NCBI GenBank assembly: GCA_937973575.1
Contig: CALJKH010000156.1
Span: 1-16,414 of the forward strand
From: an uncultured Solirubrobacterales bacterium
GTDB taxonomy: Bacteria; Actinomycetota; Thermoleophilia; Solirubrobacterales; Solirubrobacteraceae
Direction of reading: 5' to 3'
DNA: 16,414 bases
Under the pieces are notes generated by a model. It worked only from the letters and a program-made list of their open reading frames with translations. It made no database searches and was not told the DNA's origin. The translations under genes and the position numbers were made by a program. Below, one piece after another: positions 7,099-14,792 of this stretch. Within the stretch, counting starts at the first letter, position 1, and each line of letters starts with the position of its first letter.

Positions 7099-8812
7099 CG
7101 ACCACAATGGGCAAGCGATGAGTGAGACAGTTCACGAGACTCAACTGGCGAAGGCTGACGGGCCTGGAGGCTTCGAGGGTCGCTTTCTAGGGCTGGACTG
7201 GTTTGAGTGGGCCTGCTTAGTAGTCCTGAGCGGTCTGTCGATGGTTGTTCTTGGGCCTCTGCTCCTGAAGGGGCGGATGCTGAGCGGCGCCGACGGACTA
7301 TTTCCGCCTGACCAACTCCAGTATCTGACATGGATTCGCGAGGCCGGGGACCACATACTCATCGGTAATCGCTTCGATCTGAGGACCGACTCACGGGTGT
7401 TCCTACATCCCGGCTTCCTGATCTCCGGGCTGGTGCATCGCTGGCTTGGGGTCTCGTTAGCAGTCTCGTTCTTGGCTGTCTGGAAGCCACTAGCCGTCGC
7501 GACTGCATTCATTGGATGTCTTGTCTACTGCCGTCGACTCCTGCCGCAAGGTTGGCCGGCAAGGACAGGCCTCGCTATGGCGCTGTTCGTCGTCATGCCA
7601 TGGAGTGGTCTCGCGAAGTCGACAGGCTGGGGAGGGCCGCGTGGTCAGTACCGGCTCGACTTCATCTCAGGAGAGCTTTGGACAGTCCAAACTCTGATGG
7701 GCTACATGATGACCGCGGTCGCCGTTTTCGCGGTCCCGCTTGTTTTGATCGGGCTAGAGAAGGCGCGTCCAGGCGGCCGTCCGTGGCTTCTCGCAGCCTG
7801 TGCTCTCGGCGGGGCGTGGGTTATGTGGCTTCAGCCGTGGCAGGGTGGCGAGCTGATCCTAATCGTCATCCTGGTTGAGCTTTGGCGCAAGCTTCGCAGC
7901 GAGGTTAGGTTCGCCTGGTCCTTCGTTCCAGTTCTCGTCGTCACAGGTTTACCCGCGGCCTATTACGCATGGCTTGGCGCCACTGACCCTTCGTGGAAGC
8001 TTGCGTCGGTGGCCAACAAAGGCGGGGCACAGCCACTTTGGCACTGGCCACTATGGATGGTTGCGCTGACTCTTGCACCGCTCGTTATACCGGCGGCTCT
8101 TGGTCTCTGGCGCAAGGCGGACGACTGGCAACAGGTAGCCGTTCGCGTCTGGCCGTTTGCCGTGCTGATCGTCTTCTTCCTTCCGATTGGCACCTTTCCG
8201 TACCACGCTGTACAGGGCTTGACTCTGCCTCTTTCGATCCTCGCCGTTCAGGGGTTCACAACGAACCGGCCCAAGTGGGTGCCATCTGCGCGCGCATTCT
8301 GGGTTGTCCCGGTACTCGCAGTTCTGATGATCCCTGGAACTGCGCACAAGGTTCGTTTGGTGCGCAACAACATCCACAATGTTGCCTACCCGTACTACAT
8401 CTTCCCCGGGGAGGAGAAGGCTCTTGCCTGGCTTGAGTCGGATGCGCGAAGCGGTGGTGTTCTCGCATCAAGCTACGGCGGTCTTCTGGTGCCGCCGTAC
8501 TCCGGCAGAGAGACATACATTGGCCCCTTCTCGTGGACTCCGTCCTATGAGCTGCGGGCTCGAGTGACGGGCGCGTTCTTCGGCGACAAGCTCGCGCCTT
8601 CTGCGGCCCAGAGGTTCGTCAAGGGCACCGGCGCTCGTTACGTCTTCCAAGAGTGCCAAGGGCGCGTTCAACCTCCTCCGTCATTGCTGACTGAGCTAGG
8701 ACCGCTCGTTCTGGAGACCAAGGACTTTGGCTGTGCGCGCGTCTATGTGCTCAAGCCAACCCCGAGGAGCGTCAAGGTCTCGAAGCGGGTTGGAAGGCCG
8801 ATTGTTCATTGA
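7088..8812 (+). CDS. Polytopic membrane protein, GT-C-like, paralog 2 of 4
   Basis: 574 residues, same architecture as its three neighbours: LDWFEW (36-41) leading into helix 1, the loop GADGLFPPDQLQYLTWIREA (D75), FLHPGFLISGL (H107), WKPLAVA, MWLQPWQGGEL (246-256), GTFPYH (368-373), YPYYIFPGEEKALAWL (434-449), GGLLVPPYSGRETYIGP and a tail with C523 and C549 (FQECQG and FGCARVYVL). Membrane protein with extracytoplasmic C-terminal domain by analogy; GT-C glycosyltransferase activity is inferred, not shown. The N-terminus before LDWFEW is about 20 residues longer than in the later two copies, so the real start may be ATG 7118 rather than ATG 7088; the former would leave a 19 bp gap after the previous gene, the latter an 11 bp overlap. 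The stop TGA shares bases with the TTG start of the next gene, which suggests translational coupling. Confidence 0.85.
   Translation: MAADDHNGQAMSETVHETQLAKADGPGGFEGRFLGLDWFEWACLVVLSGLSMVVLGPLLLKGRMLSGADGLFPPDQLQYLTWIREAGDHILIGNRFDLRTDSRVFLHPGFLISGLVHRWLGVSLAVSFLAVWKPLAVATAFIGCLVYCRRLLPQGWPARTGLAMALFVVMPWSGLAKSTGWGGPRGQYRLDFISGELWTVQTLMGYMMTAVAVFAVPLVLIGLEKARPGGRPWLLAACALGGAWVMWLQPWQGGELILIVILVELWRKLRSEVRFAWSFVPVLVVTGLPAAYYAWLGATDPSWKLASVANKGGAQPLWHWPLWMVALTLAPLVIPAALGLWRKADDWQQVAVRVWPFAVLIVFFLPIGTFPYHAVQGLTLPLSILAVQGFTTNRPKWVPSARAFWVVPVLAVLMIPGTAHKVRLVRNNIHNVAYPYYIFPGEEKALAWLESDARSGGVLASSYGGLLVPPYSGRETYIGPFSWTPSYELRARVTGAFFGDKLAPSAAQRFVKGTGARYVFQECQGRVQPPPSLLTELGPLVLETKDFGCARVYVLKPTPRSVKVSKRVGRPIVH
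8792..8797 (+). promoter_or_regulatory. Ribosome binding site supporting the TTG start at 8809
   Basis: GGAAGG lies 11 nt before the TTG at 8809, inside the end of the preceding gene. The TTG overlaps the upstream stop (TTGA), and the protein from it begins a short polar leader into RFDWFDW, the same layout as the fourth paralog. No ATG or GTG lies closer to the conserved start, so this site decides the unusual initiation codon. Confidence 0.5.
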
Positions 8813-10446
8813 CCCAAACTGAAGAGTCGGCACCCCATAGAGCTCCGCGGTTCGACTGGTTCGACTGGGTTTTCCTTGCGCTGACAGCTGCCATGTCAAT
8901 GATGGTGATGGGGCCGCTGTTGCTTACGGGCAAGACTCTGAGCGGTGGGGATGGGCTGTTCACCGTTGACCAGCTCCAATACCTGTCTTGGGTTCGTGAC
9001 GCCGGCGACCACTGGCTCGTGTCGAACAAATTCGACTTCGCCCCAGACCGTCATGTCTTGCTGCACCCGGGCTACCTGATCTCCGGGCTTCTTCACACAC
9101 AGCTTGGTGTGGGGCTTCCTGAGGCGTATACCGTTCTCTGGAAGCCAGTGGCAGTCCTTGTGGCGTTCTTCGGCATTCGGAACTATTCGACCCGTCTCCT
9201 TCCGGGGCTCTGGGCAAGGCGCACGGCAATGGTCATCGCGCTTACGACGCTGATGGGCTGGAGCACATTGACAAATGCTCTCGGCCTGTCTTCCCAGACA
9301 ATGAAGAGCCTCGACTTCATCTCGTCAGAGATGTGGAGCGGGCAGCTTCTGATGGGTTACGAGCTCGGAGCGATAGCGGTGTTCATGCTCCCGCTCGTAC
9401 TTCTCGCGGCCGAGCGCTTCAGGGAGAAAGGTGGCAAAGGTACCTATGCCCTTGCTCTTATTGGGGCGCTGATCGTGTCGTGGCTTCAGCCTTGGCAAGG
9501 CGCTGAACTTGCAGGGATTGTGTGTCTAGTTGAAGGCTTCCGTTGGTGGCGAAGGGGAGTGGCGCCAGATTGGCGGCTGCTGGGGATCGTCATCTGCTGC
9601 CTACTTCCATCTATTTACTACGCCATCGTCGCTGCTGGCGATGAGTCATGGCGACTTGCCGGTAAGACGAACGCCCGAGGAGCCCAGCCCGATTGGAAAT
9701 GGCCTGCGTGGGCAATCGCTCTTACCGTTTCGCCGCTTGCGATTCCAGCTTTGATCTCGCTTCGGAATCGAGCCGACGGCTGGCAGGAGATCGCAGTGCG
9801 CATGTGGCCGCTGGCAGTCTTGGCCGTCTACCTTCAGCCATTTGGGACCTTTCCGTACCACTCGTTCCAAGGGCTGGCGCTACCTCTCGGCATCCTTGCG
9901 GTTCAGGGCTTCACTGTCGGGCGGCCGAAGTGGCTGCCGACTCCGCGCGTCTGGTGGGTGTTGCCCGCAGTCCTTGTTCTTGCGGTGCCCGGAACGGTTC
10001 ACCGCATGAGGCTTGCCCACGAGAGCGTAGGCCTCCACTATTTCCCCTACTACCTGGAGCCAGGCGAATCACAAGCCTTGGCGTTCATCGCATCCCAACC
10101 GGGCCCCGGAAATGTCATGGCTGACCCCTACGGAGGTCTTCTGGTTCCGGGGTACACCGGAAAGGAGTCCTACATCGGGCCCCGATCGTGGACCCCGAAC
10201 TGGACTGCTAGGTCTAGGGCTTCCGGCGGACTGCTGCTGGGAATACTTGGTCCAGCCGCGACAGACAAGCTCCTCACTTCCACCCACACCCGCTGGGTAT
10301 TTGCTGAGTGCGACAAGCACGGCAAGGCACTCCCATCAATCGCCTCGAATATCGGGCCGCTCTTGGAATCAGAGCGGCGTTTCGGGTGCGCGACTGTGTA
10401 TGTGATTCGAAAGAGCCCCACAGCGGCTGCTGTGGAGGCTCGATAG
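8809..10446 (+). CDS. Polytopic membrane protein, GT-C-like, paralog 3 of 4
   Basis: 545 residues. FDWFDW (15-20), first loop GGDGLFTVDQLQYLSWVRDA (D54), LLHPGYLISGLL (H86), LWKPVAVLVAFFG, LDFISSEMWSGQLLMGYE, SWLQPWQGAELAGI (224-237), FGTFPYH (345-351), QGLALPLGILAVQGFT, YGGLLVPGYTGKESYIGP and tail cysteines C501 and C527 (FAECDK and FGCATVYVI). Ten to twelve membrane segments are expected by hydrophobicity. Closest by eye to paralog 4, which shares its short N-terminus and DFAPD motif. It begins at a TTG that overlaps the previous stop and is preceded by GGAAGG. Its last codons form a strong inverted repeat just ahead of the next gene. Role inferred as for the rest of the array: sugar transfer on the outer membrane face from a lipid-phosphate donor. 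Confidence 0.85.
   Translation: MTQTEESAPHRAPRFDWFDWVFLALTAAMSMMVMGPLLLTGKTLSGGDGLFTVDQLQYLSWVRDAGDHWLVSNKFDFAPDRHVLLHPGYLISGLLHTQLGVGLPEAYTVLWKPVAVLVAFFGIRNYSTRLLPGLWARRTAMVIALTTLMGWSTLTNALGLSSQTMKSLDFISSEMWSGQLLMGYELGAIAVFMLPLVLLAAERFREKGGKGTYALALIGALIVSWLQPWQGAELAGIVCLVEGFRWWRRGVAPDWRLLGIVICCLLPSIYYAIVAAGDESWRLAGKTNARGAQPDWKWPAWAIALTVSPLAIPALISLRNRADGWQEIAVRMWPLAVLAVYLQPFGTFPYHSFQGLALPLGILAVQGFTVGRPKWLPTPRVWWVLPAVLVLAVPGTVHRMRLAHESVGLHYFPYYLEPGESQALAFIASQPGPGNVMADPYGGLLVPGYTGKESYIGPRSWTPNWTARSRASGGLLLGILGPAATDKLLTSTHTRWVFAECDKHGKALPSIASNIGPLLESERRFGCATVYVIRKSPTAAAVEAR
10414..10440 (+). other. Stable hairpin in the coding end of paralog 3
   Basis: Arms AGCCCCACAGC (10414-10424) and GCTGTGGAGGCT (10429-10440) pair over 11 bp with one bulged A (10436) and a GGCT loop. 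It lies at the last codons of paralog 3, stop at 10444-10446, and 20 nt before the GTG start of paralog 4. No T-run follows, so it is not a standard intrinsic terminator; it could slow decay, tune the ratio of the two genes, or be a by-product of codon choice. Confidence 0.4.
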
Positions 10447-10459
10447 CCGGGTTGAAGCT

Positions 10460-12106
10460 GTGACTGAGATCCGCAGCAAGCCCAAGCAGCAAGCTTTCAG
10501 GCTTGATTGGTTTGACTGGATCGTTCTAGGAGCTGTGGGAGTTCTTTCCATCGCCGTTCTCGGCCCGCTTCTGATCACTGGGCATTCGATCACCGGCGGC
10601 GACGGACTCTTCCCTCCTGATCAGCTTCAGTATCTATCGTGGATCCGGCAGGCTGCTGACCACGGCCTGATCGGGAATCGCTTCGATTTCGCTCCCGATA
10701 CTCGGGTCTTCCTTCACCCAGCGTTTCTCATCTCAGGGCTGGCTGTCCGGCTAGGCCTTCCGATCCAGTATTCAAACGCGCTTATCTGGAAGCCAGTGGC
10801 CGTGCTGGTCGTTTTCTTTGGGGCGCGGCAGTACGCCCGGCGTCTGCTGCCATCGGGCTGGCCGGCGCGAACTGGCACCGTCTTGGCGCTTTTTACGCTC
10901 GTTCCAGCTAGCACGATTCTGGGTGTTTTCGGAGCTGGCTTTCCACTTCGCTACAACCTCGACTTCATAACGTCTGAGATGTGGCCCGGGCAGCAGCTCC
11001 TCGGATATGAGGTAGCTGCCTCCGCAATCTTCCTTGTCCCATTGACGCTGCTGCTGGCAGAGAGAGCCAAGCGCGAGCGAAGTTGGGGCAAAGTGGCTGC
11101 CGTCGCTGGGCTCGCGCTGCTGATTACTTGGCTTCAACCCTGGCAGGGGGCTGAACTGTTGATCATCCTTGCCGCCGTCGAGTTTTGGCGCTGGTGGCGT
11201 GCAGATGAGCGGCCCTTCGTTCGGTTTGTGGCTGTTGCCCTGGCTGGGATAGCCCCTGCGGTGTATTACGCGATTCTCGAGCGCACTGACCCGTTCTGGA
11301 AGCTCTACGGGGAGATGAACAGAGCGAACGCCGATCCGATCTGGAATTGGTCATGGTGGGCCGTTCTGCTCTGTCTTGCGCCTCTAGGTGTCCCAGCCAT
11401 CGCGTCAGTTCGGAGCGGGATTGCGGACTGGCAGACCTCAGCGGTCCGGTTTTGGCCGGTCGCTGTCCTGATTGTCTATCTACAACCCAGCGGGACCTTC
11501 CCGTTTCACTCAGTGCAGGGGCTTAGCGTTCCGCTCGCAGTCATGGCAGTTCAAGGCTTCACCATCTATCGGCCAACCTGGCTGCCGAGGCCTCGAATCT
11601 GGTGGGTGGTACCTGCAGTTGCATTTCTGATTGTGCCCGGGACATGGCACCGGCTTGGTTTGGCCCATGAAAATGTTCAGCTTCGGCGCTTCCCGTACTA
11701 CTTCGTCGGCGGTGAAAAAGCAGCACTCTCTTGGCTTGCCGCCAATCCCCGGGAGGGTGGAGTCCTCGCGGACCGTTATGCCGGCCTCCTTGTCCCACCA
11801 TTTGCAAATCGTGAGTCCTATGTAGGACCGCGAGTACTAACCCCCGGGTTCAAGACGAAGGCGACAGATATGGATCTACTCCTGCTTCGCTTCATGAAGC
11901 CGCAGCAAGCGCAGGCCTTTGTTGCGTCGACGGGGGCCTCGTTCATCTTTGAGGCCTGTGGCGCTTGGAAGGGCGGTGCGCCCGCACTTGGCAGCCTGCT
12001 GGCGCCGGTCATCGAGTCTGAGAGGCGCTTTGGCTGTGCGCGTGTTTACTCCCTTAAGCCGACGCGAAGGTCAACCCGCTTAGCCGCCGAGTTGGGTAAT
12101 GGCTAG
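10460..12106 (+). CDS. Polytopic membrane protein, GT-C-like, paralog 4 of 4
   Basis: 548 residues from a GTG start 13 bp after paralog 3. LDWFDW (15-20), loop GGDGLFPPDQLQYLSWIRQA (D54), FLHPAFLISGL (H86), LIWKPVAVLVVFFG, LDFITSEMWPGQQLLGYE, TWLQPWQGAELLII (223-236), SGTFPFH (344-350), QGLSVPLAVMAVQGFT, FPYYFVGGEKAALSWL, YAGLLVPPFANRESYVGP, and tail cysteines C500 and C526 (FEACGA and FGCARVYSL). GT-C-like by plan, as for the others. Between YVGP and the first tail cysteine it differs most from its sisters (GFKTKATDMDLLLLRFMKP), which may reflect a different acceptor. No clear ribosome site precedes the GTG. Its TAG stop shares the palindrome CTAG with the stop of the convergent GT4 gene, so the two coding regions meet with a 4 bp overlap and no terminator between them. 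Confidence 0.85.
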   Translation: MTEIRSKPKQQAFRLDWFDWIVLGAVGVLSIAVLGPLLITGHSITGGDGLFPPDQLQYLSWIRQAADHGLIGNRFDFAPDTRVFLHPAFLISGLAVRLGLPIQYSNALIWKPVAVLVVFFGARQYARRLLPSGWPARTGTVLALFTLVPASTILGVFGAGFPLRYNLDFITSEMWPGQQLLGYEVAASAIFLVPLTLLLAERAKRERSWGKVAAVAGLALLITWLQPWQGAELLIILAAVEFWRWWRADERPFVRFVAVALAGIAPAVYYAILERTDPFWKLYGEMNRANADPIWNWSWWAVLLCLAPLGVPAIASVRSGIADWQTSAVRFWPVAVLIVYLQPSGTFPFHSVQGLSVPLAVMAVQGFTIYRPTWLPRPRIWWVVPAVAFLIVPGTWHRLGLAHENVQLRRFPYYFVGGEKAALSWLAANPREGGVLADRYAGLLVPPFANRESYVGPRVLTPGFKTKATDMDLLLLRFMKPQQAQAFVASTGASFIFEACGAWKGGAPALGSLLAPVIESERRFGCARVYSLKPTRRSTRLAAELGNG

Positions 12107-13257
12107 GAGCCGGAGATTGCCGTGTTGAACTGGGCAAGCAGTTCCCCGGCCACAGCCTCGGGCGAGTAGGCCTGGCTGCGGGCCTGCCCCGCAGCCCCCA
12201 TAGCCTCACGCGCACCAGTAGGGAGGTCAACCAGCTCGCGCAGTGCAACCGCTGCAAGTACAGCGCTTCCGGGCTCGACTAGGACCCCGCAGTCGGGGTG
12301 AACTAGGTCGCTAATTCCTGGTACCTCAGTGGAGAGGACAGGTATTCCCGCTGCCATAGCTTCGACAAGTGCAGCGGGACGGCCATCGCGGTCGCCATCG
12401 GCGGCAACCTTAGATAGGAGGGCGAAGACTGAGGCCTGCTTGACAATCGCGGCAACCTCGGAAGGGGGGAGGGCTCCCAAGAACCGGACGTCTAGGCCTT
12501 CCGCGCGACCTTCTAGGTCACGGCGAAGCGGACCCTCCCCGACGATCAGCAGTTCCCGGTCGTCTAGTCGTGCAGTGCGGAAGGCATTGATCAGATCCTC
12601 AAAGCCCTTCTTTTCGATCAGTCTTCCGGTGGATACGACTGGCCCGGCCCCGTTGTAGGGATCGCGACGTTCGAAGAGGTCCAGCGCAACGGCTACTGGA
12701 ATCTCAATCACGCTCGCACCACTGTTCGCGGTTCTCAGCTGCTCGGCCACATGTGGCGAGGCTGCTCTCGCGAAGGCGGCGCTGGCAAGGTTGGTAGCGA
12801 GAGCGGTTTGGTCGCCGTAGGCATCTCGGCCGTGGGCAGTGAACGACCATGAACGGCCGGTTGTTGCCGCGAGCAGTCTGGCGATGTCGGCTGCCTCCGT
12901 TGCGAAGTGCGCATGAATATGGTCGGCCCGCAGTGCTGCCTGCCTGAAAGGGGCGAGCCGAGTTAGGCCCTTGAGGCGTTGGTTTCCTCCAGGGGGTGGC
13001 CAGCTCCTCTCCGTGATGATCTGGCGGAAGGTCGCGATGGGAGCAGAGGCAGCTTGGCCAAGGGCAGCGGCCACACGCTTGCCCGGAGGGGTGTCTGCAA
13101 AGGATTGGCTCGGGATGCCCGGGTCTGCACCTGATCCTCGTCCGATGCAGGCAACCTCAACCTCACACTCGAGTTCGAGTAGAGCGCGGATTTCCTCAGC
13201 CACGAATGTTTGGGATAGCTCAGGCCAGCGCTCTAGGACATAAAGAACCTTTGTCAT
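12103..13257 (-). CDS. GT4 family glycosyltransferase (WcaL/EpsF-like)
   Basis: 384-residue GT-B enzyme. VLYVLERWPELSQTFVAEEI (4-23) is the typical start of colanic-acid WcaL-like GT4 proteins; DHIHAHFATEAADIA (112-126) and FTAHGRDAY (139-147) line the acceptor half. The donor half has STGRLIEKKGFEDLI (209-223), LLIVGEGPLRRDLE (236-249), and DGRPAALVEAMAAGIPVLST (291-310), where the first acidic residue of the E-x7-E motif is Asp, as is common in this subgroup. Expected to add one sugar, from an unknown nucleotide donor, to the lipid-linked glycan in the cytoplasm. Its ATG overlaps the flippase stop as ATGA (13254-13257), indicating a two-gene, translationally coupled operon. It ends against paralog 4 at a shared CTAG. 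Confidence 0.9.
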   Translation of the reverse strand: MTKVLYVLERWPELSQTFVAEEIRALLELECEVEVACIGRGSGADPGIPSQSFADTPPGKRVAAALGQAASAPIATFRQIITERSWPPPGGNQRLKGLTRLAPFRQAALRADHIHAHFATEAADIARLLAATTGRSWSFTAHGRDAYGDQTALATNLASAAFARAASPHVAEQLRTANSGASVIEIPVAVALDLFERRDPYNGAGPVVSTGRLIEKKGFEDLINAFRTARLDDRELLIVGEGPLRRDLEGRAEGLDVRFLGALPPSEVAAIVKQASVFALLSKVAADGDRDGRPAALVEAMAAGIPVLSTEVPGISDLVHPDCGVLVEPGSAVLAAVALRELVDLPTGAREAMGAAGQARSQAYSPEAVAGELLAQFNTAISGS

Positions 13258-14774
13258 TGGCCTGACGCTTCCATTGGGATTCTGCTGGCGCGGACATAGC
13301 CAACGGCCTCCCGGAGTAGTGAGCGCTCAAAGAGTGCCGTTGCGGCGGCATAGACGGCAACGAAGGCCAAAACCTCGATGATCATGCGTGTCAGGCTGGT
13401 GCCGCCATGAAGGATCGCCCTGAACGCGACGATCACGGCAGATGCGATCAACGGGGGAACAAGCGCCTTTCCGACGAAGCCTGCGATTCGCGCATCCGGG
13501 AGTAGTTGGCGCATGTAGGCCCAGCGCATACTGCCGGCGACAATGTTGACTGCAAAAAGCCCCCACGCGAAAGCCGTCGCCCCACGGCTGAAGAGAAGTG
13601 GCAGGGGCACTGCGAGGAAGGTGACGAGCCCGACGATTGCGTAGATCGTTTGCGGGCGCGTTCGACCGACGGCACGATGAAAGGCAGTCCAGTTGAACCC
13701 CAATTGGTAAATGGCTGTTGAGACGCCGATTATCTGGATTAGCGGAACCGCCGGAAGCCACTTCGTTCCCAAGACATTCTTTACAAGTCCCTCAGCGAAA
13801 AGAGCGAGTCCCGCTCCGAAAGGAAGCGCCCACATTGCCGTAAGTCGGTTGCTCTTTTCGAAGAGCTCTGCCATCCGCTTTGGCTGGTCGGTGATCGCAC
13901 AGATGGCGGGGTAGATCGTTTGCGTGATCATCTGGTCGGCTCTATCCGCGTAGCGAGTGAGTGTCACAGCGAGAGTTAAGTAGCCAGCCCCAGCGAGGCC
14001 GAGCTTTGTTTCAAATGCCAGCGTCTGTCCCTGGCGAATAATCAGTCCGCAGATGGCTGCTAAGAAGATTGGAAAGCTGAAGGTGAGGTACTTACGGGCA
14101 ACGGCTCTATCCCAATTCCAACTCACTCGGTAGGGGCTGACCACAATCGCAAAAAGCGCCGCAGCGGCGTTTCCTAAGAGAGCTCCGATGGCGAGCGCCC
14201 AGGCTCCAAGTCCGGCGACGATCAGGGCAACGGTGGCGGTGAGAGTTACGACAGGTACGACAGCTTGAAGGCTTCGTTGCTTGACGAAATCCATCCTTCG
14301 TAGAAACACCCAAGCAGGAGCCTGAAGAGCAAACAGGAGCGGAAGGAGCGAAAGGGCGACCATCAGCGGGGTTAGCGACCAATCTCCGTAGATCCAACCG
14401 ATCAGTGGGGCAGTCGCGATCACCAGCAGAGCGAAGCCAGCCGATAAGGCGAGATCCAAGGTAAATGCGTGTTGGAACGCCGATTCCTGATCGTCAGAGT
14501 CTTGCTGAACGAAAGCTTCGTCAATTCCCACCTGCTTAAGCGAAAGCAGCGTCATAACAGTCACAGAGACGATGCCGTAGGTACCGACCTGATCCGCGTC
14601 GAGCAGGCGTGCAATCACAAGAGCTTGAATGAGCCCAAGCGCCTCCACAGCAAGGAGGAAACTGCCGTTGACGATCGCGCCTCGGGCGGCTCTTGAGCGC
14701 AGCTCGCTGCGCGGAAACGAGAAGCGTTCTTCCTGCATGAGCCGGAGCGTACCGCCGGGCACAACAGGCTCCAC
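13254..14774 (-). CDS. Oligosaccharide flippase, MOP superfamily (Wzx-like)
   Basis: 506-residue membrane protein with about 12 to 14 hydrophobic segments. It carries the usual polysaccharide-export order: an N-terminal basic stretch (RSELRSRAARGAIVNG, about 22-37), helix 1, VIARLLDADQVGTYGIVSV, VGIDEAFVQQ, a central RQGQTLAFETKLGLAGAGYLTLA-type segment (helix 7 region), and paired C-terminal helices. Such proteins move undecaprenyl-pyrophosphate-linked repeat units across the inner membrane. The start at GTG 14774 is favoured by GGAG with a 7 nt spacer; ATG 14738 would drop the first 12 residues and lacks such a site. It is first in a minus-strand pair with the GT4 downstream (ATGA overlap), and diverges from a GT2 gene with only 18 bp between start codons. 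Substrate is unknown; O-antigen, capsule or exopolysaccharide units are all possible. Confidence 0.9.
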   Translation of the reverse strand: MEPVVPGGTLRLMQEERFSFPRSELRSRAARGAIVNGSFLLAVEALGLIQALVIARLLDADQVGTYGIVSVTVMTLLSLKQVGIDEAFVQQDSDDQESAFQHAFTLDLALSAGFALLVIATAPLIGWIYGDWSLTPLMVALSLLPLLFALQAPAWVFLRRMDFVKQRSLQAVVPVVTLTATVALIVAGLGAWALAIGALLGNAAAALFAIVVSPYRVSWNWDRAVARKYLTFSFPIFLAAICGLIIRQGQTLAFETKLGLAGAGYLTLAVTLTRYADRADQMITQTIYPAICAITDQPKRMAELFEKSNRLTAMWALPFGAGLALFAEGLVKNVLGTKWLPAVPLIQIIGVSTAIYQLGFNWTAFHRAVGRTRPQTIYAIVGLVTFLAVPLPLLFSRGATAFAWGLFAVNIVAGSMRWAYMRQLLPDARIAGFVGKALVPPLIASAVIVAFRAILHGGTSLTRMIIEVLAFVAVYAAATALFERSLLREAVGYVRASRIPMEASGQ

Positions 14775-14781
14775 GACTATT

Positions 14782-14785
14782 CTCC
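14782..14785 (-). promoter_or_regulatory. Ribosome binding site for the flippase GTG start
   Basis: On the minus strand GGAG is followed by seven bases and then GTG (14774-14772). This is one of the few good Shine-Dalgarno sites in the window and selects the GTG over the internal ATG at 14738. It lies in the 18 bp gap between the two divergent genes. Confidence 0.55.
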
Positions 14786-14792
14786 GGCCGGG

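Noticed and set aside
8051..8436. Overlapping open frames on both strands inside membrane paralog 2
   Set aside because: Shadows of a GC-rich coding region; similar shadows occur at the same place in the other paralogs, as expected from conserved protein sequence.
5410..12106. Recent exact duplication or assembly artefact as explanation of the four similar genes
   Set aside because: The copies differ at many residues and at most wobble positions, with different N- and C-termini, so they are old, diverged paralogs and not collapsed or repeated reads.
12101..12111. Small inverted repeat GGCT-AGG-AGCC at the convergent junction as a terminator
   Set aside because: Only a 4-bp stem with no T-run; too weak.
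13327..13761. 144-codon second minus-strand frame inside the flippase gene
   Set aside because: It is Arg/Pro/Ser-rich out-of-frame translation of a gene with clear membrane helices; no start site or domain.
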